Shown: one piece after another, positions 34,125-45,587 of the stretch
How the letters are laid out: each line of letters starts with the position of its first letter
Numbering within the stretch: position 1 is the first letter of the stretch
DNA from: Eutreptiella sp. 'Long Island Sound 2002'
Taxonomy: Eukaryota > Euglenozoa > Euglenophyceae > Eutreptiales > Eutreptiaceae
Direction: 5' to 3'
Assembly (NCBI GenBank): GCA_964036045.1
Contig: OZ038381.1
Span: 144,221,596 to 144,285,595, forward strand
Length of the DNA: 64,000 bases
Translations under genes and position numbers: made by a program
The notes under the pieces: model-generated
Told to the model about the DNA's origin: nothing
The model's input: only the letters and a program-made list of their open reading frames with translations
Databases searched by the model: none

Positions 34125-36369
34125 GTAGGTAGGTAGGTCATGTCAGGACTGGGGTTGCCCCCGAAGGGGGTATTATCAAGGGGCTTTGGCACACCCAACC
34201 ACGGCCCTACGTCACGTGCCCCCACAAAGCGGCTCCCCCATGTGGGAGAAGGGCTCGGTCACCGCGAGCAGTACCCTCCATTGGGTCCTGCCCAGAGAGG
34301 TAACCCATGTTCGACCGAGGTCTCACATTCCTCTCCTTTGGGCGGATGATACGTGGGGCCGGGTCCCATCGCACCTCTTCAACAACCTCCGGATTCCGAA
34401 GCACAGGGGCCAGGGGCCGGGCCAGAGGCCTTGTCCTGCAGGCAACCCCACCTGGGTTGGTTTTCAGTAGGCGTGAGACGACTTGAAGAAGCACGTTGCA
34501 CGGGACTCGCATGCCGTGACGCGTACTCACGCCTCTTGACTCGGTCGAGCTTGCGCTCTCCCGGGGGGCCGGGGGTTCGTAGTAGGTGGTTGCTGTCGAT
34601 TGGTTGGTTGTAAAATGGTAGAGCTGCGGTGTCATATTGTGTTCGTGGGTGTGGTCGTCGGCGGGCGTGGCACACCATTTTGTCGCCAACCCTGGCGACG
34701 CCGTTCCCGTTTTGACCCTTGCATGCCCGGCTGGTTCAATGTTGGCGGGTTTGCGTGTGGTCTGTTTGTGGTCCGGTCGCTGTTTGTATAGCGGTTTCGT
34801 TGGTGCCTGGTGGTGCCAGTCGCCACATGGTTGGCTGGTTCGCCGTTGGGCCTGTCGCGCTGCCGCCGGCGTCGGCGCGTTTGTTTTGGTGAGTCTGTGG
34901 TGTTGGTAGTTAGGTGGTGTGCGGTCCCTTAGCGGTCAGGTTCTTGTAGTGGTGTGGTTGTGTATGGTTGTGGCAGTTGTCTGGCGGTCGGTGTGCTCGT
35001 CGATGGGCCCACCACGTTGCAGCCGGTGGTTGCCCATGCGGCTGCGTTGGTTGGTCCCGGGTTCGGCGGTGGTTCTCCCGTCGTACGGTGACCAGGGTGC
35101 TGCGTGCTGCGGCCGGCCCCCGCCAAGAAAGTACCAATCTGCCTGCCCCTACCCTTATGCCCTCTCTGCATGCACAACTCCTTATCTCGCTGCTTTTGAT
35201 CTCTGTCGGCGTCGTTGCTCCCTTGTCCGCATGCGTTCGCAGCTTATGTACAACACCGTTGGTGGCAATGCCCCCCCGGTCGTTGTCCCCCATGCTCCCC
35301 AGGGGAGTTCCGGGGCACCTGGTGCGCGTGGTGCTTTGTGCCCCCTGGCGTGTTCCTCCCGTCCCCGGGAGTCCTGGGTTCTTAGTTCCCCCTTACCGCC
35401 TTGTGCCCCCCTGATGTCCGTGCGCGTGTGCCGTGCAGCCCTGGCTGGGCCGTGCCGCCCTCTTAGGGCCTTGCTCTGGTGAGCGGCCCTGTGGAGCTTG
35501 TGGCCCCGATATCCCTGGCTTAGTTGGTCTTCGTTATTGCGTCCCAGTGGATAACCTTCCTGAAGGTTACGCGTGCAGACGGTCGTCCGATGTAGCTTTC
35601 CTTAGCGTCCCCGGCAGGGTCGGTGGGTCAGTGGGTGTGTGGCTCGTCGGGCTCCCGGCGTCCACCCTTATGCGCTCTGCGTTCCACGTCGTCCGGACAA
35701 GGGGGGGGGGGGCTGGCGACCGGGTTATGGGGGTGTGCACGCCTCGCAGCGCAATGCGCTGGCTCGCCTTGGCGGTGTTCCAGGCGTACGCGCGCGGCGG
35801 GCCCCATGTCCCAGCGTCCGGGGGCGTATCAGCGTGTTGGGCTTCGCCTCGCTGTGGCGTTAACATTCGGGCCCCTCAAAGGAGTGCCCTATCCTAAGGG
35901 CACGCTGGAGGGAAATTGTGCCGTGGTTTGCGGGTCCCTTGCACCGTCCGGCTCTTGGTCACCTTGCGGCGCGTTCGCGGGTCCAGGGCGCACGGTGTGG
36001 CCTGTGCTGTCCCGTATGGCATTCTTGACGCCCCCGGGCCGCAGTCTGCCTGACCAGCGTACGTGGCGGGTGCGCTTGATGCGTCGTGGGCCCCCTCGGG
36101 ACCTCATGGTACACATCATGGGAGCTTGGCCATTACCGGCATCTCACAGGTACGCACCGCAGCTGAACATCCGAGGCTTCGGCATGCATCGGCTGGGGTT
36201 GTGGGGAGGTGGTCCCAAAGGTGCCACATCGGTGCCCGACCCTGGTGGGTGGCCGGGGTGGTAGGCTCGTCGGTCGGTCCTTGTGGCCGTGTGGTGGCCG
36301 GTGTAGTATGGTCGCGGTCTTGGTGATCCGCGTGTCTTGGACGGGGCCTGGGTCGTGGCCTGTCGTTTG

Positions 36370-39047
36370 TCAAGGCATCGGGAACGTCAAGGCATCGAGA
36401 TTACCCGGATGCCTGACAAGGGCGGTGCGGACGGCGGCAAAGATGTCGCTCACGAGGGCCGTAGTGCTGCTTGTGCTTCCTCCTGCGTGTGGATGGCGGG
36501 TGACACTTGTTCTGCCGCCAATGCTCGGATCTGGTGGATCGCAAAGACGGGGCACAAGTTGTCCATGGCGGGCCGTCCGGCCGCCCGGTCGTGGGGCGGG
36601 ATGATCTCCGCCTGTTGTCGGCCCTCCAGATGGAACCTCCATTTGTTGACCATTCCCTGGTGTGCTGCCACCTCCGTTGGGCCCACCGCCACAGGCAGTG
36701 GACGGCGTGTCCCGGGTGTAATGTGCCGGCCATGCCGGACACGATGGCCGTCAGGGCGTCTGGGGGCTGGCCCAGGAGCAGGGGAGTGGGGCCATCCGGC
36801 AGGTCCATCGCCGTGGAGAGCATGGAGTCAACGGCCTCCAAGTCCCAGCGGTGTGCCAGCGGTCGTGGCGTCATCATCACCTGGTAGTAGTGGCCGCTGC
36901 CCAACACCACCATAGCGACGGTGCTGGGGGTGTCCCGCGCCGGAGGCTCCGCGTGTGCCTGTGGCCCCACCGTTTGCGCGTATCGCTCCATCACAGCTCG
37001 GAGGTTGTGCCTCCTCTCCAGGGCTGTCCTGCTTTCCCAGTACGCGAGGTCATCGTACGGTAAGATGTTGAGGTCGTCGGCGTTCAGTTGCGGCGCGGCT
37101 CGCGTCCGGCCTCCGGGGCTTGGTGCAGGCTTGACGGGCGGTCGGTGGGGCGATGAGCGTGTGTGCCCAGGCGAGATGCGGGACCCATATCCGCCCCTGC
37201 TCCGGCTGGTGGTAGTTGAACCACCAGATCCACACGTCGATGAGGTCCTCCGGGGTACGTTGTCCCAGGGTGAGGAGCGCCTGGAGTTGCCGCACGCGGA
37301 TGTTGGTAGCTCCATGTGGGAGGAGGGCCGCCGCGAAGCGCCGGTCGGTGCGGACGTCGTGGAAATGAGCCCGGAGGGCGTCTACCAGGTCGTGCGATGG
37401 CGTTCTGTGGTAGACGTCGTAGGCCCTCGGTAGTTCCTCCAGGCTGAGGGGGTCTCCCGAGTGCGGCGGCCTAGGGGGTAGGGGGGGGCATGATTTCCCT
37501 GTCCCGGGTCGCAAGGGTGCTGGGCGAGGGAGTGTCCCCTGATGCGTTGTTGTCGAGTTCTGTGTGCATGTCTGCCGCAACGGGCCCGGGCCGTGGGGGT
37601 GCCGGGCTGGGGCGTGTGGTAGGGGATGGGGTGGTCTCAGGCGTCTCCGAGTCCTGGCTCCCCGTCATTGCTTCACCGGTGTCTGGCGTCGCGTCGCCGG
37701 GCCCGTCCTGCTGGCGCAGCACTGAGCCCGCGGACCGTACTCGCATCGCGGCCAGGGTAGGGATTCGGCGCGTGCGTCGTCGGGGTCGCTGAGCGGGACC
37801 TGCGCAGCCATGACCGGTGGTGTCGGAGTCACGCTGACTGCCGTGGCCCCCGTCTCGCAGTCTTGTGCCCCCCTTGCTGCGTAAGCTGGTGTGTGTTGTG
37901 GCCCGTGTGGGCACTCCGGCCGCTGCCGTGGGGCCGTGGTTGGGCCGCCGTCACGTGAGGGGTGTGCCGACGGCCCTGAGATTGGTGCCGCCGTGTGTGG
38001 GGCTGCCGATGGTCCGTGTGGCCTTGGTGTGGTGCCACTCGTCCGCGTGTGGGATGGGGCGGCAGAAGAGCTGGACACAACGGCCTCCGCCGTGTTGGTG
38101 TGTACACTGAGCGGTGCCAGGCGCGCTCGCTCGGTGGGTGGGAGAATGGTGAATATTTGTGTTCGGTCCGTCCGGGGCCTTTTGGGCCGTTGCTGAGGCT
38201 CGGCCGTGGGTGATATTTGCCGGCGTTGTCTCCCGCCGGGTCCGCCTTGGCTGTTGTCGGCGTCATCACGGAAGGTCACTCGCCGCGCTGCTGAGGGCGG
38301 TGTGCGGCTTTGGCTTCGGATGCCCGCTGATCCCCTGGACCCCCTCGGCGGTTTCGGTGTCCCAGGGGAGTGTCGTCAGGTCTCTGTTTCCGGGGCGCGT
38401 TGATCGCTGTGGTCCGGCCGGGGGTGGGTGAATGGCCCGAGTGGGCTCCGCTGTGGACTGCATGGGGGCGCCACGTCGGGGGGTCATCCGTGTGGGCTCT
38501 GCGAGTGCGTGGTGCGTGCCATCTGCCTAGGGGGCCCCTGGGTTGTCGGGGATCGTTGGCCTGGGTGCCCCGTGTCCCTGCCCGGGGCGGCTGGCCCCCG
38601 GGGACGTGAGGTCCGGATCGTCCAGATGTTTTGTCGGAGCAGGGCCTCTCGGAGGCGGAGGGTCGCCCTGTGGTGCCACCGCCAATGCAACCGGTCCAGG
38701 TCGTCTGGGTTATAGGCCCCCATGTGGACCATAAGGTGGGTGGCTACATACCGCCACCGGCTGGGGTGTTCCATGGTGGGGGGCGGGGACTGTCGCCCCT
38801 CACAGTGGTCAAGGATGACGTCCGCCATGGTGCGGGTGCCGTTCATGATGTGGTGTATGTCCATGAAGATCCATCGGGTCCGGACCTGGAGGGTGAGCTG
38901 CTCCCCGTCGGAGGTCCAGGGGAGCCACAGGTCCAGGTCAAGGGCCGCCGCGCTGTCCGCCTCCGCACTGGGGCGCTGGGCGTCCCCTTCGGATTGTTCA
39001 CAGTCCAGACTCTCCTGTCCCCAAGGTTGGGCCATCCGTGGGGGCAT
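36370..39047 (-). pseudogene. Degenerate LINE ORF, possible Ulp1-like cysteine protease region
   Basis: The best start is the ATG at 39047 (MPPRMAQPW). The coding trace then passes through several minus frames (39047-38484, 38279-37665, 37580-37050, 37315-36401, 36642-36370), so frameshifts are many. Early part: WRYVATHLMVHMG and LHWRWHHRA, also present in the partial copy at 40220-40535. Middle: low-complexity P/T/R-rich. Late: TPEDLIDVWIWWFN, WVPHLAWAHTLIAPP and GHYYQVMM, which resemble the WLND-type N-terminus and the His-bearing strand of Ulp1/SENP (C48) proteases. The Gln...Asp-Cys-Gly catalytic step is not seen where expected. The protease assignment is inference; it could be another domain. 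Confidence 0.5.
38517..38832 (-). repeat. LINE ORF segment duplicated at 40220-40535
   Basis: This 316-bp segment (minus-strand coding) recurs at 40220-40535 in the same orientation with about 20 differences by eye. It defines two copies of the same LINE family within 2 kb. Confidence 0.9.
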
Positions 39048-39739
39048 CCGCTCCGTCGGAAAGGCCGGAAAAAAAAAAGAACAAGGCGGGGGAAACCGCC
39101 GCCCACGGCGACCCCCACACAACCCCCCACCGCAGACGGCACCGCCCCCGGTGAGCGGCAGGGACGGACAACCACCCAGGTCGAAGAAGGACCGCCACAC
39201 CGGACGGGACAGGCCCCCGGGACCGGTGAGCGACCGCCCGCCCCACACAAGGCAACTACACACCCCAGCCGGGGAAACGAAACCCCACGGGCGGGCGTCA
39301 AGGAAAACCCAGACAGGACCACCCGCCACACGGCCAGGGCAAGACCGGCGGGGTACAAACGAAACCCCAATCCACGCGCACCACCCGCGAACCAGACCAA
39401 GAAGGGGGGGGGCAACGTCCCAACCCACACCCGGGCACACACCACAGCCCCCAGCCGACAAGGTAGGGGAGGGAGCGACGCCCCTACCTTCATACCCGGC
39501 ACCAGGCCCGCAACCCGCGCCCAAACACACGCACGCCGAACCCATACCGAGCAGGCGCAAACCAGGCGCAGCCCGCATCCACCAGCACACACCCGCGAGC
39601 CCTGGCCGAGGCCGGAAGCGGACAGGCGGAAACCCAAACCCGGACACGTACCAAACCCGAAACCCAAAACAGGAGGAGCCAGGGGAGGGCGAACCCCAAA
39701 ACCAAGCGCGCGCGCCACACGACGGTAGGAAACCCAGTG

Positions 39740-40213
39740 TCCATAGCCCGGGCACTGAGGCAGTCCGTGCCATGCAGGTGACCCGGCCAAACGTGACCCG
39801 GAGCCCGGGAGTAAGGCTGCATCCTAAGGCCTGCGCTGCTTTGGCACTCGAGGCGGAGCGTGCCACACCCAAGCACGTCGGAACCCAAGTACCAAGAACA
39901 TGCATGCATGCCTTGGGAACGGGATAGGCCAGGAAGTCCGGTGATCCCCTAGGGTTCCGCCCAAAGGAGGGGACGTGCGCAAGCACGGGGGCACACCCCC
40001 CCAGCGTTACAAGTACCTCACGCTGGCGGCGATCAGCCCTCCCGGTGTTGCCCGGGGCCGCTTAGTTGGGGGCCACCGGTCAGGTCTAGCGGGATGCAAG
40101 CCGCCTCCACTCTTCACGCGCGGAGCCTCTTCCTGATCGTCACAGGGGCAACGCCAGGGGGAAACATGGGGCTTCTCTCCACGACCAAGAGCACCTACCT
40201 ACCTACCCTACCT
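39740..40213 (+). mobile_element. 3' end of a plus-strand (CCTA)n-tailed element
   Basis: Ends in CCTACCTACCTACCCTACC (about 40193-40213). The last 180 bp match the insertion at 24969-25150. CCGCCCAAAGGAG at 39957 and AACGTGACCCGGAGC at about 39789 lie at almost the same distance from the tail (about 425 bp for the latter) as in the 14441-17514 element. The 5' limit is unclear; GC-rich sequence from about 39060 may belong to it or to the 5' UTR of the divergent minus-strand LINE. No target duplication found. Confidence 0.6.
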
Positions 40214-40219
40214 TTACTC

Positions 40220-40535
40220 CGTGCCATCTGCCTAGGGGGCCCCTGGGTTGTCGGGGATCGTTGGCCTTGGTGCCCCGTGTCCCTGCCCGGGGCGGGTGGC
40301 CCCCGGGGACGTGGGGTCCGGATCGTCCAGATGTTGTGTCGGAGCAGGGCCTCTCGGAAGCGGAGGGCCGCCCTGTGGTGCCACCGCCAATGCAGCTGGT
40401 CTAGGTCGTCTGGGGTATGGGCCCCCATGTGGACCATAAGGTGGGTGGCTACATACCGCCACCGGCTGGGGGGTTCCATGGTGGGGGGCGGGGAGTGTTG
40501 CCCCTCACGGTGGTCAAAGATGACGTCCGCCATGG
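40220..40535 (-). pseudogene. LINE ORF fragment, second copy
   Basis: Minus-strand frame 40533-40195 reads MADVIFDH ... WRYVATHLMVHMG ... LHWRWHHRAALRFREALL and matches 38832-38517. Truncated on both sides: on the left by the (CCTA)n tail, on the right at about 40535. Confidence 0.7.
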
Positions 40536-40555
40536 CTTGTTAGGGCCAACTAGGG

Positions 40556-40582
40556 GGGGGGTCATGTCACCATTGACCCCCC
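40556..40582. other. Hairpin with 9-bp G/C arms
   Basis: GGGGGGTCA (40556-40564) and TGACCCCCC (40574-40582) with a 9-nt loop. Located just outside the LINE fragment; a TGACCCCCCC run recurs near 40699. Possible left border of the following element, unproven. Confidence 0.55.
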
Positions 40583-40996
40583 ACTCAGGCCAAGATTGGA
40601 AACGACAATTTTGACTTACACAAATCGTCCTCTGGGGGGTAGTCCTCTGAAGTTTACCGGACCAACCAATGAACATTCACAAAAATTCCACTACTGATGA
40701 CCCCCCCTGTGTGATGATTTATCCTCTGCAGATGAAAATAACCATTTTTTGCTGTTTTTTGCCGTTCTCCAATGAAGGGCACTTTTGGCTACTTAATGAG
40801 AATAGCAAAAACATGTTGTGACCTGGTTTTCGTAAACTCCTTTGCCTACAACTTACAATTTTATCTACTCTTTGTTGCATTTCAAACCCTACAGGAAAAT
40901 CACTAGGACTGACAGTATCCTTCAATTCCATTGTTGAGCTCATGTCTGTAAACCTCATTTCAGATCACAAAACAAGTAATTGTCTTCCTGCCAAAC

Positions 40997-42166
40997 TTGG
41001 CCGGTTTAGGCCAAAATGTTTTCAGTTCATAGACTGTAGAACATCATTTCAAAAATGAAAACCACCATCACAAACTTGGCCAATTCAGGCCAAAAACATG
41101 GGAACACAGCATTGGTATGAGTGCAAATGAGGCACCATCACAACGTTCACACTGTCAAATGTATCGTAATAGATCAAACACAGGCGTGAAAAACAGCATT
41201 CCTTGCTGATTCAGAGTGCAAATACATGCAAAGTATAAGAAGGGCACCTGCCTGGAGAGGAATGTCAGAGTTCCCAGGCAAAATTGAACTGCTGACATCC
41301 GACTCTACATCAAAGGGGGCCCACAGTTCCCAGGCTGCAATTTTTGGCGCAGCAGCCTTTGCCCTTTACCCCTTCCATCTGCCAAGGCGAAACAAATCAA
41401 GTGCAGTGTGGGTATAGCCGTCCACAGACTGCACTCACACAAGCACATATAGAACTCTTAGGAGGACAAAAAGAAAACCAAGTAGCGGGCTGGGCAGCAC
41501 ACCGGGCGGCTCCGACTGGTTCAAAGGAGGCACTGCCCCAGGGCGCTCCTACCTCCATGGTTAAAATGCAACGTGGCAGAGCGCAGGGAACTGGTGGGTA
41601 GTCACATGGGGGGGGGAGAGGATCAGAGGGTGGGGGGAGGGGGCACATCAAACCACATTATGCATCCAAAGGAAGCACAGGCCTTGGAACACAAAATGAC
41701 ATGCGACATATATATAAGTATATATAAATATATAAATATATATAAACACAAAGGGCATTAATTGAGTTCTTAGACATACAAACATACAAATCTCCGCCTC
41801 TACCATGCAAAGGCAACAAGAGAACACAGGCGTTTTGGCACCACAGGCTGCGTGTCCTGTCCACACCACAACAGTCTTGGCCGATTTCGGCGAAAAGGCT
41901 TTGGCAGTGCACCTGTTCAGGTGCCGAAGGTTCGAAGCAAGGAGCAATTGCACGAAGAAGGTTCCCCAAAGGGCGGAGCCTGGCAATAACCTTACAAAGT
42001 GTCTTGAAGCTTCGGCCAAATTCGGCCAAACCACCTTGGTGTGCGTTGCCTCTTTCCTCCATCCTTTACGGTTCATGTAACTCAGTTGCAGAGGCCGGGT
42101 ACGGCTGTGCCGGCAGTCCCATCCATGTTCGGCTTTCAATGGCAGATCTTGGCCGATTGCGTCCAA
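40997..42166 (+). promoter_or_regulatory. Left set of TTGGCC-N6-GGCCAA dyads (5 copies)
   Basis: 40997-41014 core GGTTTA; 41076-41093 core AATTCA; 41877-41894 core GATTTC (one arm mismatch); 42012-42029 core AAATTC (one mismatch); 42149-42166 core GATTGC (one mismatch). Spacer length is always 6. An 18-bp dyad of this kind fits a dimeric DNA-binding protein, possibly the product of the adjacent ORF (inference). Confidence 0.65.
41707..41745 (+). repeat. (TA)n-rich microsatellite
   Basis: Interrupted TATATA/ATATAAATA run in the left flank of the candidate transposon. Confidence 0.85.
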
Positions 42167-42372
42167 AACACGATGTACACCTCGCACCACTGCACTGCCT
42201 CACTGACAGGTCCGCCATCAGTAAGGGTGCCCAATGTTGGCAGTGTGGTGTGTACTCGCCAGAGTTGCACTTGCCCGCGACTTGTGTCGCGCACGCACGA
42301 TGAGGGCCACGTCGACGAGGGTGACGTCCGCGGTGCTGCCCTGCAGGATTTCTCCACGTTTCTCCATCGTTC

Positions 42373-44935
42373 TTGAGGCACCTCTCCAACTGCACTGCAC
42401 CACGGCACCTCTCCAACTGCACTGCACCACGGCGGCCCACGACCACACATCCAGCATCATTGCTACCTAAGACGAAATGGATCACATGGGTCGGCTTGCC
42501 TTACCAGGAGGAAAGAGGAAGGTACCAAGGCGCTCGTCCTGTCTGCATATCTGCATCCGGGGTTCTCAGTGACGTAAACTGCTTGTTAGGGTTCGTGCTG
42601 CAATCACCCCTGCCTTTCCCACTCCCTGTTCCTACAGGGAGCCCTGAGCAAACATCCAGTGGTTTCCCCCCAGTTGCCATTGTCAGCTTTCGGGCCTCTC
42701 GTTTCAGGGTACTGTTTTCCCCGATGACAACCACTCAGCCGTGTACCCGGGGCAAAGCCAGCAGCCTGGACAAATCCTTTCCGGCCATAAGGAATTTTCT
42801 TTCTACTGCTACCCATACAGATGGCTGGAGTATTCTTGAGGACTCCGTCCGAGGTGGTGTGGCTACTGATTTTGTTGATCTTGCCTTTCGTTTGAGGGTC
42901 GCTGGTAAGTGGTAGCCTATATCTGTGAGGCGCTTGCGGGAGGAGTGGCCGGATCGGGCCGGAAAACAGTGGATCAAGCGGATGGTGCATGGCGTCTTCA
43001 ACCTGTTCTTCGCCATGTCCAAATTGGCTAAACCTTTAAAGGCAGACCGGAATATCTCCAACCACCCGAGTTTGGACTGTCTGACTAAGCGGCAGACCCA
43101 GCTTGTTGGGACGACATGTCTCTTGCGAAAGCGGAAAAAAGAGGGACTGCCGACAAGGGCTAGAAAGCGTGCTAGGCTGGTCTGGGAACAGCTACAGGCT
43201 TCCTGTTTCGTTCTGTGGGTGGACAACTTTAAGCAACTGCGCTATTTACGGCAGCCGTCTATGGAACGCCACGCCGGTTGGGATGCCACAGCTATGGCTG
43301 TCCTTCCTGGTATTGTACTGCCAAGAAAGGTGCGTGGACACCAACTTGAGCCGACAGATCTGCCTATTGCTGCTCTTAGGGAAGCTAAAGCACTTTTCAG
43401 GTGCTACACTCCGTTCACCGACTTGATTCTGGAAACCTGGAACCGAGACTATGCTTTCGGAGAGCTCCGAGCACGATTGGACATTGTTAGACAGGCAAAA
43501 GGTGGCTTTGAATGGCAACCCTAGGACCTCATGGGCTCCAATATTAGCTCTACCCCAGGTCTTGCGCAGGTGCTGGAAGCTGTGGCATTAGTTCGGACAG
43601 ACTCATTGCAGGAGTGTGTACCCATTCTCGCTGACATGGATGTTTACTACAGAATCCTGCGTCTGATGTACTGGAGCCCTACTTCACAGATTGGCCTTCA
43701 CAATTGCCTGGGCCCCTTGCCTTTGTTGTTTGGCATTTGGCACTGCTATAAGCACGCCTATTGAGCTCATTTTTCGACGCTTTCGGCCTATTTTAGTTGC
43801 ACTTCGGTACGAAGGTTTTGTAGAATCTCCCCTGGATGCAAAGGTGGTTTACTATCCAAAACTGATTGAAAAGGACCGACTCCTACTATTTCTGTACCAT
43901 GCTGGCAGACGGCTGAAGTCCAGGGTTGAAAGTGCTGTGCGAGACTGTGGCAGATTAGTTCAAGCCGGGGTGCGCACACAAGTCACACAGCAAACGTTTC
44001 GAAGGCTAACAGCCCTGAAAGGACTGTTGCAGACTTTTGTGCCTGCCATGATTGCACTGGGCAGAATGGTGAGGAGTTGTGCATGGGATTATCAGACGCC
44101 AAACACCGGGCACCATGCAAAGACCGTTGTGCAATACCTTTTGATCCTGCACGTAACCCTAAGGGATGCAAGCCATGACCCCTACATAACACCCATGTGC
44201 TTGGCATTGATGCTTTGGACGCCGTTTCATGACCGCCTCCCTGCAGCTGCCTTTGTTGAGGAGAGGTGTGAGGCTATGTTGTCCAGGTTGTGTTCCCAGA
44301 CAGCGGTCAGCAAGACCTTGGTGACTCAAGGGTATGGGGCAATGGCTTTCAAGGCTCCCAACATTTCACCGCACCCAGGAAAACCTTTTGTTGGGGTCCC
44401 TGCTTCTGGGCCTGGACTAGTTGCTGCTCGCATTGGAAAATTGCTTACCGCAATAGACAAGAACAAGGTACCATTTTTCTGTCACGTGGTGGGGCAGACA
44501 TCTGGTCCTGGTACCTGGGTTTGGCCAGGTTCTTTTTCTTTTCCTGGGGAATGGACCCCTGTGCTTGAGGTGCGCGTCACTCAAGTCTTTCTGACTTCCT
44601 GTCATACCCTATTTTACGGCAGCAGTCGGAAGTTTACCCGTGAACAACTGGTCGAGTTGACTGCTGGAGTAGTTGCCAAGATTGACCCACCGCTTGCCAT
44701 TCCTGACACTACACAATTCTACACCAATTGCAAGGCAGCTTACCACAGGCTGTCTCTGGCTCATTCTAGGGCTGCAGATGTTGGTGGACGAAGGGGTAGC
44801 AGGCCTGGTGCGAGAGGAAGGGGTAGAGGTAGAGGTAGGGGTCTTGAAATTCCACCAGGGGCCCGTGCACCGGTAAACCAGGTTGCTGCTCCTGCTGGAG
44901 ATGACAACCCCTATGACGGCTGTAGTGATGGGTGA
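42373..44935 (+). pseudogene. Broken long ORF of unknown family inside the palindrome-flanked element
   Basis: Frame 1 is open from 42373, stops at TAG 42913-42915, continues as 42925-43524 (TAG 43522-43524), then 43531-43764. A one-base shift near 43750 moves it to frame 2, which runs to 44935: about 850 codons in all. The true start is unknown; convincing coding character begins near 42750. Visible features: a basic stretch (KRQTQLVG ... RKRKKEG) near 43090, a segment LWVDNFKQLRYLRQPSMERH near 43210-43270 with an acidic-aromatic motif reminiscent of transposase cores but not assignable, a hydrophobic middle part, and a C-terminal GRGRGRGRG arginine-glycine tail (about 44800-44850) followed by an acidic end. 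RG tails bind nucleic acids in many proteins. Context suggests a transposase-like role, but no known catalytic triad is identified. Confidence 0.5.
42378..42431 (+). repeat. 27-bp direct repeat, two copies
   Basis: GCACCTCTCCAACTGCACTG begins at 42378 and again at 42405. It lies at the start of the open frame, so the first ~20 codons are probably not protein-coding. Confidence 0.9.
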
Positions 44936-45371
44936 TCCACCTTTGCCTTTGGCACTTCTGCATGTCCGGATCCCTAGGCCTGTTTCATGAAGGAAATATT
45001 GCCTTCAAAGAAGGTGAACCCCCACCTTGATTTTTGTCAGTGCTGCATCTGTTTTTTTCCTCCTGTTCTGGGTACTGTGGTATCTGGTAGGGAAGGACCA
45101 CTTGTTTTCTTAACCGTAGCACATCCAGCCTGACTGAATAATTGCGACTTCTGTTTTTGTGAGCAGTTGTGTGGGAAGCACATTGTTGATTAGTGCACTC
45201 GTGCGCTTTGGCCTCAGTTTGTCAAGCAGGTCCTAACCAAATAACGAACTACTCATTGTGGTAGGGATGCACCTGACAATGCCTCAAGGGGGTTTTGTGG
45301 GTTCAACAATGTACTGAGCTTTGTAACGTGGTGCATGTCTAGTCCCTCTGGTATGTGTGCTCCTACTAACC

Positions 45372-45587
45372 TCGGCCGAAATCAGCCAAGACTAAATGTT
45401 GACCGAGTGTTCTCAGTTGTCAATTCAGTGGTTGACTGATACATGTTGACCGAAATCGGCCAAGATGTTTCCATTTAAGACCCCCTTGTGGTAGTGTAGT
45501 CCTATGTTTCTTTTCGTGCGCTACTATGTGCCGTGTCCCTGTGCGTGTCCCATTCTAGGGTGTAGTATCTTGGCCGGAATCCGTCAA
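45372..45587 (-). promoter_or_regulatory. Right set of TTGGCC-N6-GGCCAA dyads (3 copies)
   Basis: 45372-45389 core GAAATC, 45446-45463 core GAAATC, 45570-45587 core GGAATC; arms carry 1-3 mismatches. The cores are the reverse complement of GATTTC found on the left, so these read in the opposite orientation. Confidence 0.6.

Larger units (their letters stand above)
34125..39900 (-). mobile_element. Minus-strand LINE with (CCTA)n tail
   Basis: Read on the minus strand the element ends in CCTACCTACC (plus-strand GGTAGGTAGG at about 34125-34136). About 208 bp before the tail it carries CCGCCCAAAGGAG (34333-34345), which lies at a similar distance from the tail in two other (CCTA)n elements here. 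A degenerate ORF occupies 36370-39047. The 34137-36369 part has no recognised coding and behaves as a 3' UTR. The 5' limit is uncertain because a plus-strand element adjoins at about 39740. No RT was found, so it is internally deleted or non-autonomous. Confidence 0.6.
40997..45587 (+). mobile_element. Candidate DNA transposon defined by mirrored palindromes around one ORF
   Basis: Eight dyad motifs TTGGCC-N6-GGCCAA (0-3 arm mismatches) lie only in the two non-coding flanks of the ORF at 42373-44935: five on the left, three on the right, none inside the ORF. The 6-bp core reads NNTTNN in four of five left copies and NNAANN in all three right copies, so the flanks are inverted relative to each other. 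Arrays of subterminal binding sites in inverted orientation around a single ORF are the usual plan of several cut-and-paste DNA transposons (family knowledge). I could not find terminal inverted repeats or a target duplication. The right end may be cut by the chromovirus at 45985. Confidence 0.45.

Noticed and set aside
38484-39986. Single 500-codon minus-strand ORF
   Set aside because: Only the part from 39047 downwards matches the LINE ORF; the upstream half is low-complexity GC-rich non-coding sequence.
42905-42929. GTAAGT...GAG as an intron that would remove the TAG at 42913
   Set aside because: Only 25 nt long and not a multiple of three; using later AG sites breaks the downstream frame.
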